A program made the translations under genes and the position numbers. Positions 1 through 6,105 of a DNA stretch of 11,687 nt are shown piece after piece. The stretch comes from Deltaproteobacteria bacterium (GTDB lineage: Bacteria > Desulfobacterota > Binatia > DP-6). The notes under the pieces were generated by a model. It ran no database searches. It was not told the origin of the DNA and was given only the letters and a program-made list of their open reading frames with translations. The stretch is taken from the NCBI GenBank assembly GCA_005879205.1, contig VBLD01000103.1:25073-36759 (forward strand). Reading direction: 5' to 3'. Every line of letters starts with the position of its first letter. Position 1 is the first letter of the stretch.

Positions 1-2
1 AC

Positions 3-1739
3 GCGGTGATCGCGCGCTGCGTGCAGGCCGAGTCGTATCAGCGCTCCGCGCCGACCGTCCGCGTGATCCGTCCCGGCATCCGGGTCCAGGGGCGCACGCT
101 CTCGGTGGTCGACCGCCGGGTCTTCGAGCACGACCCGGCGGCGATCGTGCAGGTGTTTGCCGAGGCCCAGCGTCACGGCGTGACCCTTGCGCCCGCCACG
201 CGCGAGCTGATCCGTGATGGTCTGCGGCTGCTCGCCGGCCACCGCGAGCGTCCGGCGGTGGCGGCCGCCTTCCTCACCGTGCTGCGCGCCAAGGGCCACG
301 TCGACGAGTCGCTGTTCGAGATGCACAAGCTCGGGGTGCTGAAGACGGTGATCCCCGAGTTCGGCCACCTCGACTGCCTGATCGCCCACGACCCGTTCCA
401 CATCTACACCGTCGACCACCACTCGCTGATGGGCGTGCGCGAGCTCGAGCGCCTGCGGGCGGGCGAGTTCGCGAAGAACATGCCGCACCTCACCCAGGTG
501 ATGCGCGAGGTCGAGCGCCCGGAGCTCCTCTTCCTCGGCATGATGTTCCACGACGTCGGCAAGGGCCAGGGCCACGACCACTCGGGCCGGGGCGCCGACA
601 TGATGCGCGACATCGCCCGGCGCCTCGGGCTCAACGCGGACGAGGCGGCGGCCTGCGAGTTCCTCGTCCGGCACCATCTCCTCATGTCGCACCTCGCGCA
701 GCGACGCGACATGCACGACGATCAGCTGGTCATCGACTTCTGCCGGACCGTCGGCACCGTCGACAACCTGCACCGGCTCTACCTGCTGACCTACGCCGAC
801 ATGCGGGCGGTTGGACCGGGCGTGTGGAGCACCTGGCGGGACTCGCTCATCACCGAGCTCTACGTGCGCGCCCGCGAGTTCTTCGCCAAGGGCGTGTTCC
901 AGGCCGAGGAGCCGGCGGCGCGCGCCGCCCGCCTCCAGGAGCGGGTGCGCGAGGCGGCGCCGCCCACGGCCGCCGCCGCGCTCGACGTGCTCTTCCGGAC
1001 CATGCCCGACAGCTACTTCCTCACCACGCCCGAGGAGTCGATCGTTCCGCACGCCGAGCTGCGCCGCCAGTTCGGCGAGCGCGAGGCGGCCGGCGAGCGG
1101 CCGCCGGTGGCGACGCAGCTCGGGCACTTCCCCGAGCGGGAGTACACCGAGTTCGCGGTGTGCGGGCGCGACCGGCCGGGCCTCTTCGCCATGCTGTCGG
1201 GCGTGCTCGCGGCCCACGGCCTGAACATCCTCGCGGCCCGCATCACCACGGGTCGCGACGGGGTGGCACTCGACGTCTTCCGCATCTCGCACGAGGGCTC
1301 GGACATCGCCCTCGATGCCGAGCGCTGGGAACGCGTCGAGCACACGCTGCGCGGGGTGCTGTCGGGCGAGGTCGACGTCGAGGCGCTGGTCGAGCGCTCG
1401 CGCCGGCCGTCGCGGTTCGCCCGGCCCCGGCGGCGGGTGCCGACGCGCGTCGAGGTCGACAACACGGTGTCGCGCGAGCACACCGTGCTCGACGTCTACG
1501 CGGGCGATCGGGTGGGCCTCCTCTTCACGATCACGAATGGCCTCTATCACCGCGGCCTGTCGATCCACCTGGCCAAGATCACCACCATGGTCGATCAGGT
1601 GCTCGACGTCTTCTACGTCACCGATCACGAGGGCCGGAAGATCGAGGACCCCGGCCGCCTGGCGGCGATCCGCGACGAGCTCACGCGGGCGCTCGAGGCC
1701 GACGGGGATGCGGCGGCGGCGCAGGCGGCCGGCGGCTGA
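3..1739 (+). CDS. glnD: Bifunctional uridylyltransferase/uridylyl-removing enzyme GlnD, C-terminal part (5' end outside window)
   Basis: GlnD is the cytoplasmic sensor that adds UMP to PII signalling proteins when glutamine is low and removes it when glutamine is high. The visible part (about 577 residues counted from a GTG at 6) starts after the nucleotidyltransferase domain. It holds an HD hydrolase domain at about 130-270, with VDHHS (136-140), FHDVGKGQGHDHS (181-193) and the RHH metal-site histidines (222-224). Two ACT domains follow, at about 380-455 (GRDRPGLFAMLSGVL) and 492-562 (AGDRVGLLFTITNGL), where glutamine is sensed. A complete GlnD is usually 850-950 residues, so about a third is missing to the left. 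The frame is open to the window edge, so the GTG at 6 is not the real start. It ends in TGA 13 bp before xerD, suggesting co-transcription. The HD plus tandem ACT order makes the family call secure; PII as partner is taken from the family. Confidence 0.95.
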   Translation, partial: AVIARCVQAESYQRSAPTVRVIRPGIRVQGRTLSVVDRRVFEHDPAAIVQVFAEAQRHGVTLAPATRELIRDGLRLLAGHRERPAVAAAFLTVLRAKGHVDESLFEMHKLGVLKTVIPEFGHLDCLIAHDPFHIYTVDHHSLMGVRELERLRAGEFAKNMPHLTQVMREVERPELLFLGMMFHDVGKGQGHDHSGRGADMMRDIARRLGLNADEAAACEFLVRHHLLMSHLAQRRDMHDDQLVIDFCRTVGTVDNLHRLYLLTYADMRAVGPGVWSTWRDSLITELYVRAREFFAKGVFQAEEPAARAARLQERVREAAPPTAAAALDVLFRTMPDSYFLTTPEESIVPHAELRRQFGEREAAGERPPVATQLGHFPEREYTEFAVCGRDRPGLFAMLSGVLAAHGLNILAARITTGRDGVALDVFRISHEGSDIALDAERWERVEHTLRGVLSGEVDVEALVERSRRPSRFARPRRRVPTRVEVDNTVSREHTVLDVYAGDRVGLLFTITNGLYHRGLSIHLAKITTMVDQVLDVFYVTDHEGRKIEDPGRLAAIRDELTRALEADGDAAAAQAAGG

Positions 1740-1752
1740 GCGGGAGAGGCCG

Positions 1753-2661
1753 ATGCGGGGGGGCGGGGCGGCGGAGATCGACGGTGCGATCGACGACTAC
1801 CTCGACCACCTGACCAGCGAGCGCGGCGTCGCGCGCAACACGATGGAGGCCTACGCGCGCGACCTGGCCGGCTTTGCCGCCTTCCTCGCCCGCCGCGGCG
1901 TGCGGGCGGTCGGGCGCATCGGCCCCGGCGAGATGCGCGGCCACGTGGCGGCGCTCGCCGAGCGCGGGCTCTCGCCGCGAAGTCAGGCCCGGGCCCTCGC
2001 CGCCGTGCGCGGCTTCGTGCGTTTCCTGGTGCGCGAGCGCCGGCTGGCAGACGACCCCGCGGCCAAGCTCCGCATCCGCCGCCCGCCTCCCCGCCTGCCG
2101 CGCGCGCTCGGCAAGGGCGAGGCGGCGACGCTGGTCGCGTCGCCAGCCGAGCAGGAGCGGAACGGGCTGCGCGACCGTGCCCTCCTGGAGCTGCTCTATG
2201 CCTGCGGGCTGCGCGTCACCGAGCTGGCCACCCTGCGCGGCGAGCAGCTGAACCTCCAGGCAGGCTTCGTCACCGTCGCCGGCAAGGGGGGCAAGGAGCG
2301 CGTCGTCCCCCTCGGGCGGGCGGCGCGAGCGGCGCTCGAGGCGTATCTCCGCCTCCCGCGCGGACGGCCCGGCGGACGGACGAGTCCGTTCGTCTTCGCC
2401 GGCCAGCGCGGGCGCGCGCTCACCCGACAGGCGATCTGGAAGATCGTCCGGCGCCGGGCGCTCGCCGCGGGCCTCGGCGTCCGCGTCTTCCCCCACATGA
2501 TGCGGCACACCTTCGCCACCCATCTCCTGTCGGGCGGGGCCGACCTGCGCGTCGTGCAGGCGCTGCTCGGCCATGCCGAGGTCGGGACCACGCAGATCTA
2601 CACGCACGTCACGCCGGTGCGGTTGCGCGAGGTGCACCGGCGCCATCACCCGCGGGCATAG
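1753..2661 (+). CDS. xerD: Site-specific tyrosine recombinase XerD
   Basis: This 302-residue tyrosine recombinase should act with XerC at the dif site to resolve chromosome dimers before division. The N-terminal SAM-like core-binding domain covers about residues 10-100 (LDHLTSERGVARNTMEAYARD region). The catalytic domain spans about 120-295. The catalytic set is complete: Arg154 (GLRVTEL), Lys178 (GKGGKER), His248 and Arg251 (HMMRHTFATHLL), His274 (LLGHAEVGTTQ) and nucleophile Tyr283 (QIYTHV). The TTQIYTHV motif and the final HPRA favour XerD over XerC, and the length is normal for the family. The ATG at 1753 was chosen because it follows a purine-rich GGGAGAGG ribosome-binding site and gives the usual short N-terminus; the open frame extends upstream only as a glnD shadow. 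It lies 13 bp after glnD. The residual doubt is XerD versus XerC naming and whether it is the chromosomal dif recombinase. Confidence 0.93.
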   Translation: MRGGGAAEIDGAIDDYLDHLTSERGVARNTMEAYARDLAGFAAFLARRGVRAVGRIGPGEMRGHVAALAERGLSPRSQARALAAVRGFVRFLVRERRLADDPAAKLRIRRPPPRLPRALGKGEAATLVASPAEQERNGLRDRALLELLYACGLRVTELATLRGEQLNLQAGFVTVAGKGGKERVVPLGRAARAALEAYLRLPRGRPGGRTSPFVFAGQRGRALTRQAIWKIVRRRALAAGLGVRVFPHMMRHTFATHLLSGGADLRVVQALLGHAEVGTTQIYTHVTPVRLREVHRRHHPRA

Positions 2662-2672
2662 GCGCTCTTTTC

Positions 2673-2701
2673 TTGCGCCCCCCCGGGACCGTCGGTAGAC
2701 T
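2673..2701 (+). promoter_or_regulatory. Candidate sigma70-type promoter for trpS-scpAB-rluB
   Basis: TTGCGC (2673-2678) and TAGACT (2696-2701) are separated by exactly 17 bp, the preferred sigma70 spacing. The -10 box matches TATAAT at four of six positions; the -35 box matches TTGACA at only its first three. This lies in the first real gap of the plus-strand gene string, just after xerD. A start about six bases past the -10 box would fall on the ATG at 2707, giving a leaderless message. The prediction rests on sequence pattern alone and has no experimental support. Confidence 0.35.
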
Positions 2702-2706
2702 CGCGC

Positions 2707-2787
2707 ATGCCGACGCGCGCCCTCACCCACATCGTGTCGACCCTGGTGCATCCGTTGACACGCTTCTTCCTCCACCTGGCGGGGTGA
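2707..2787 (+). CDS. Possible 26-residue leader peptide upstream of trpS
   Basis: An ATG at 2707 opens a 26-codon frame ending in TGA at 2785-2787. The product begins MPTRALTHIVSTLVHP and ends with a hydrophobic, aromatic stretch (TRFFLHLAG). I do not recognise it. The ATG lies five bases past a candidate -10 box, so it could be the first codon of a leaderless transcript. Its TGA falls inside the GGGGTGA (2781-2787) that looks like the trpS ribosome-binding site, so ribosomes finishing it would be placed for trpS initiation. It has no Trp codon, so it is not a classical Trp attenuator leader. It may equally be a chance frame in GC-rich DNA; conservation of the peptide in relatives would decide. 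Confidence 0.3.
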   Translation: MPTRALTHIVSTLVHPLTRFFLHLAG

Positions 2788-2794
2788 CGGCCGC

Positions 2795-3772
2795 GTGCGA
2801 GTGGTCGTGAGCGGGGCCCGACCGACCGGGCGCCAGCACCTCGGCAACTACCACGGCGCGCTCAAGAACTGGGTGCGCCTGCAGGGCGACTACCGGTGCT
2901 TCTTCTTCGTCGCCGACTGGCACGCGCTGACGACGGACTACGCGCGTCACGAGCCGATCGCCGACAACAGCGTCGAGATGGTGCTCGACTGGCTGGCGGT
3001 CGGGCTCGATCCCGATCGCTCGACCATCTTCCAGCAGTCGGCCGTCCCCGAGCATGCCGAGCTGGCGCTCCTGCTCGGCATGCTGACGCCGGTGCCGTGG
3101 CTCGAGCGCAACCCCACCTACAAGGAGCAGCGCGAGCAGCTCACGGACCGCGATCTCTCGACGTTCGGCTTCCTCGGCTACCCGGTGCTGCAGGCCGCCG
3201 ACATCCTCATGTACAAGGCCGAGGTGGTGCCGGTCGGCATCGACCAGGCGCCGCACATCGAGTTCACCCGGGAGATCGCGCGGCGCTTCAACGGTCTCTA
3301 CCGGCCCGTCTTCCCGGAGCCGGCCACCCTCCTCACCGAGACGCCCAAGATCATCGGCACCGACGGGCGCAAGATGAGCAAGAGCTACGGCAACGCGATC
3401 TACTTGACCGACCAGCCGGCGGAGATCCACGGGAGGCTCGCCCGCATGGTGACCGACCCGCGCCGCGTCCGCCGGCACGATCCGGGCGATCCGAACGACT
3501 GCCCCGCGTATCTGTCCTTCCACCGGCTCTACTGCACGGCCGAGGAGCTCCGCTACCAGGAAGAGGGATGCCGCACGGCCGGCATCGGCTGCCTCGAATG
3601 CAAGGAGATCACCATCAAGCACGTGCAGGCCGAGCTCGAGCCGATCCGGGAACGACGGGCGAGGCTCGGGCCCGAGGACGCGCGGGCCGTCCTCGAGGCG
3701 GGCAATGCGCGCGCCCGCGCGGTCGCCGCCGAGACGATGGCCGACGTGCGCGCGGCCATGGGGCTCGTATGA
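2795..3772 (+). CDS. trpS: Tryptophan-tRNA ligase (TrpRS) with an Fe-S-type cysteine motif
   Basis: TrpRS charges tRNA-Trp with tryptophan using ATP in the cytoplasm. The 325-residue protein has the class I Rossmann fold signatures: SGARPTGRQHLGNYHGA near the N-terminus (HIGH equivalent HLGN, 15-18) and KMSKS at 193-197. The tryptophan-pocket region GYPVLQAADILMYKAEVVPVG occupies about 128-148. Unusually, Cys236, Cys259, Cys266 and Cys269 form C-x22-C-x6-C-x2-C, the pattern known for the [4Fe-4S] cluster of Thermotoga maritima TrpRS; a further Cys247 lies between. The GTG start at 2795 gives the normal short lead-in to the SGxxPTG motif and follows GGGGTGA by 7 bp. Its TGA overlaps the scpA ATG (ATGA), indicating translational coupling. 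The length is normal and the assignment is secure; cluster binding is inferred from the motif. Confidence 0.96.
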   Translation: MRVVVSGARPTGRQHLGNYHGALKNWVRLQGDYRCFFFVADWHALTTDYARHEPIADNSVEMVLDWLAVGLDPDRSTIFQQSAVPEHAELALLLGMLTPVPWLERNPTYKEQREQLTDRDLSTFGFLGYPVLQAADILMYKAEVVPVGIDQAPHIEFTREIARRFNGLYRPVFPEPATLLTETPKIIGTDGRKMSKSYGNAIYLTDQPAEIHGRLARMVTDPRRVRRHDPGDPNDCPAYLSFHRLYCTAEELRYQEEGCRTAGIGCLECKEITIKHVQAELEPIRERRARLGPEDARAVLEAGNARARAVAAETMADVRAAMGLV

Positions 3773-4566
3773 CGGCCTGCACCGTCCGGCTTCCCATCTT
3801 CGAAGGGCCGCTCGACCTGCTCCTCCACCTGATCAAGCGCAACGAGGTCCAGGTGAGCGACATCCCGATCGCCACGATCACCGATCAGTACCTCGCCATG
3901 CTCGAGGAGCTCCCCGAGCTGAACCTCGACGGCGCCGGCGAGTACCTCGTGATGGCGTCGACGCTCGTCTACATCAAGAGCCGGATGCTGCTGCCCGCGC
4001 CGGAGGAGGACGAGGAACTCGAGGAGGACCCGCGACACGAGCTCGTCCAGCAGCTCCTCGAGTACCAGCGCTACCGCGACGTCGCGCTGGCGCTCGGCGA
4101 GCGCGCCGTGCTCGACCGCGACGTCTTCGCGCGCGATCCCGAGGCCCTTGCGGAGCCCCGCGTGCGGGACGCGAGCCTCGCCGACCTGCTCGACGCGCTG
4201 CGCGAAGTGATGCGACGGCTCCGGCCGCCGGCGGTGCACGAGGTGGAGCGCGAGGAGATTCCGATCGGTCGGGCCGTCGAGCGGGTGCTCGCGCGGTTCG
4301 CTCTCGTGGAGCAGGTGGTGTTCGGAAGCCTGTTTCCGCCCGATGCGACCCGCGCCGACGTCATCGTGACGTTTCTCGCCCTGCTCGAGCTGATCCGGCT
4401 GCGCGTGCTCCGCGCCCGGCAGGCCGAGCGTTTCGGGGTGATTACGCTCACGCTGGCGGTGCCGACGGTTGCGGAGGCCGCGGAGCGTGTGCACGATCTG
4501 GGTGCGTTGGAAGCGGGGTGGAGAGGGGAGGAGAAGCACCATGGAGACGGAGAACGCGATCGATAG
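3769..4566 (+). CDS. scpA: Segregation and condensation protein ScpA (kleisin)
   Basis: ScpA is the kleisin that bridges the SMC heads and binds an ScpB dimer in the bacterial condensin, which compacts and segregates chromosomes. The 265-residue protein opens with the family signature FEGPLDLLLHLI (11-22). The conserved stretch with EYLVMASTLVYIKSRMLLP (58-76) follows, then an acidic linker (EEDEELEED, 79-87). A C-terminal winged-helix region lies at about 165-228 and includes VTFLALLELIRLRVLRARQ (200-218). The tail after about residue 230 is hydrophilic and ends KHHGDGERDR. The ATG at 3769 overlaps the trpS stop by four bases. The last 26 bp overlap the best candidate scpB start at 4541, so scpA and scpB are probably translated in a coupled way. 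Length and motifs are ordinary for the family. Confidence 0.94.
   Translation: MTACTVRLPIFEGPLDLLLHLIKRNEVQVSDIPIATITDQYLAMLEELPELNLDGAGEYLVMASTLVYIKSRMLLPAPEEDEELEEDPRHELVQQLLEYQRYRDVALALGERAVLDRDVFARDPEALAEPRVRDASLADLLDALREVMRRLRPPAVHEVEREEIPIGRAVERVLARFALVEQVVFGSLFPPDATRADVIVTFLALLELIRLRVLRARQAERFGVITLTLAVPTVAEAAERVHDLGALEAGWRGEEKHHGDGERDR
4526..4532 (+). promoter_or_regulatory. Strong ribosome-binding site for the scpB start at 4541
   Basis: GGGAGGAG, with core GGAGGAG near 4526-4532, stands about eight bases before the ATG at 4541, inside the 3' end of scpA. It is among the best Shine-Dalgarno matches in the window. It argues that ATG 4541 is the intended scpB start even though the following frame closes after 12 codons. 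Confidence 0.6.
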
Positions 4567-5205
4567 ATTCCGGCGCTGATCGAGAGCCTGCTGTTCGCGG
4601 CGGGGGGACCGGTGCCGCTCGGCCGCCTCGTCGACGCCCTCGCCGGGCCCGAGCGGCGCGAGGTGACGGCCGCCCTCAAGGTCCTCGCCGAGGGATACGA
4701 GCGTGAGGGTCGCGGGATACGCCTCGTGCAGGTCGGGGGCGGCTACCAGCTGCGCACCCCGGCGGAGCACGCGCACTGGGTGCGGCGCCTGCTGCGCGAG
4801 CGCCCGCCGCGCCTTTCGCGCCCGATGCTCGAGACGGTGGCGATCGTCGCCTACCGCCAGCCGTGCACCCGGGTCGAGATCGAAGCCATCCGCGGCGTCG
4901 AAGCGGAGGCGGTCCTCTCGACGCTCCTCGAGCGGCGTCTGGTGCGCGTCGTCGGGCGCAAGGAAGCCCCCGGCCGGCCGTTGCTCTACGGGACCACGCG
5001 GGAGTTCCTCGAGGTGTTCGGGCTGCCCGACCTCTCGGTCTTGCCGACGTTGCGCGAGCTGGGCGTCGACGCGAACATCCTGAGCAGCCCCGACCTCGTC
5101 GTGGACGCGAAGGGCGTGCGGCCGACCCGCGACGAGACGGCGCCCGCGGCCGACGCCGGACCGGCGCCGGTCGCCGAGGGCGACAGCGCGGGCGAGGCTG
5201 GCTGA
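4541..5205 (+). CDS. scpB: Segregation and condensation protein ScpB, apparent frameshift at the N-terminus
   Basis: ScpB dimerises through winged-helix domains and caps ScpA in the SMC-ScpAB condensin. The family is recognisable from IPALIESLLFAAGGPVPL (coded from 4567) through LSRPMLETVAIVAYRQPCTRVEIEAIRGV, GRKEAPGRPLLYGTTREFLEVFGL and the acidic, Ala-rich tail. The reading frame is closed by the scpA stop codon (TAG, 4564-4566), and the first standard start in it is GTG 4612, which would remove the first conserved helix. An ATG at 4541 with a strong GGAGGAG ribosome-binding site (about 4526-4532) lies in another frame, which ends at TGA 4577-4579. Adding one base near 4566 joins the two into a normal protein of about 221 residues. 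Either one base was lost (in the genome or in assembly), or the gene starts internally at 4612 or at CTG 4576. The family call is secure; the 5' end is not. Confidence 0.85.
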
Positions 5206-5208
5206 GCG

Positions 5209-6105
5209 CTGCGCGAGCGGCTGCAGAAGATCCTGAGCGCTGCCGGGGTTGCCTCGCGGCGCGCGGCCGAGGAGCTGATCCGCCAGGGCCGGGTCACCGT
5301 GAACGGTGTCGCCGTCCACGAGCTCGGCGTGCGGGCCGATGCCGCGCGCGACGCGATCGCCGTCGACGGAACGCGCCTGTCGGCGCAGGCACCGCGGCGC
5401 ACGATCGTCGTGCACAAGCCACGCGGCATCGTGTCCACGCTCGACGACCCCGAGGGCCGGCCCACCGTCCGGACCCTGCTCGGCGGGATGAAGAGCCGGG
5501 TCTACCCGGTCGGGCGCCTCGACGTGAACACCACCGGCCTGCTGCTCATGACCAACGACGGGGCCCTGGCGGCCGCTCTCCTGCATCCGCGCCGCGCTGT
5601 TCCGCGCATCTACCATGCGAAGGTGCGCGGTGCTCCGGGCGAGCGGGCGCTCACCCGCATGCGGCGCGGGGTGCATCTCGAGGACGGCAAGACCATGCCC
5701 GCCGAGGTCCGCGTCGTGGAGCAGCGGCCGACGAAGACGTGGCTCGAGATCACGGTGCGCGAGGGCCGGAGCCGGCTCGTGCGTCGGTTGTGCGAGGCCG
5801 TCGGACACCCGGTCGGGAAGCTGGCGCGCGTGCGCTTCGGCCCGCTGACGCTCGGCAAGCTCGCGCCGGGCGACTGGCGCGACCTGACGCCCGGTGAGTA
5901 CGGCACGCTCCGCCGGGCTGCCGGGCTCAGCGCCGGAGCCGCCGCGGCAGCGGTACGGCCACGCCGAGAGCGCGACACGTCGCCCAGAAGCACCCGGCCG
6001 CGACCGGCATCGCAACCGCGAGCCGGAGCGCGTAGGCGAGCGCGCCGGCCGGCGGAAGGTGGGCCGCCACGAGGACGTCGAGGCCGCCGGCGGCGGCGGC
6101 CATGA
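5209..6105 (+). CDS. rluB: 23S rRNA pseudouridine synthase RluB-type (RsuA/RluB/E/F family), probable CTG start
   Basis: This enzyme family isomerises a specific uridine in rRNA, for RluB in the peptidyl-transferase region of 23S rRNA. Counting from CTG 5209 there are 298 residues. An S4 RNA-binding domain covers about 1-60 (RERLQKILSAAGVASRRAAEE region). The catalytic domain follows, with HKPRGIVSTLDDPEGRPTV (69-87) and the signature GRLDVNTTGLLLMTNDG, in which Asp105 is the predicted catalytic residue. No ATG, GTG or TTG is in frame between the scpB TGA (5203-5205) and GTG 5299, which would delete half the S4 domain. CTG 5209, one base away from ATG and at the expected family start, is preferred. 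It follows scpB by three bases in the same frame. The last 60 or so residues are rich in Arg, Ala and Pro and lie antisense to murJ. Assignment within the family (RluB versus RsuA, RluE or RluF) is less certain than the fold. Confidence 0.85.
   Translation: MRERLQKILSAAGVASRRAAEELIRQGRVTVNGVAVHELGVRADAARDAIAVDGTRLSAQAPRRTIVVHKPRGIVSTLDDPEGRPTVRTLLGGMKSRVYPVGRLDVNTTGLLLMTNDGALAAALLHPRRAVPRIYHAKVRGAPGERALTRMRRGVHLEDGKTMPAEVRVVEQRPTKTWLEITVREGRSRLVRRLCEAVGHPVGKLARVRFGPLTLGKLAPGDWRDLTPGEYGTLRRAAGLSAGAAAAAVRPRRERDTSPRSTRPRPASQPRAGARRRARRPAEGGPPRGRRGRRRRRP

Noticed and set aside
2661..2679. Hairpin GGCGC-9 nt-GCGCC after xerD as a terminator
   Set aside because: The stem is only five base pairs with a nine-base loop and is followed by C residues instead of a T run. 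Part of it overlaps the candidate promoter.
2707..2787. Tryptophan attenuator or T-box controlling trpS
   Set aside because: The leader frame has no Trp codon, no competing hairpins or T run are evident, and the 133-bp gap is short for a T-box with no recognised T-box sequence.
4541..4579. METENAIDRF frame as an independent small gene
   Set aside because: It is only 12 codons long and its sequence joins naturally to ScpB when one base is added, so it is better explained as the displaced scpB start.
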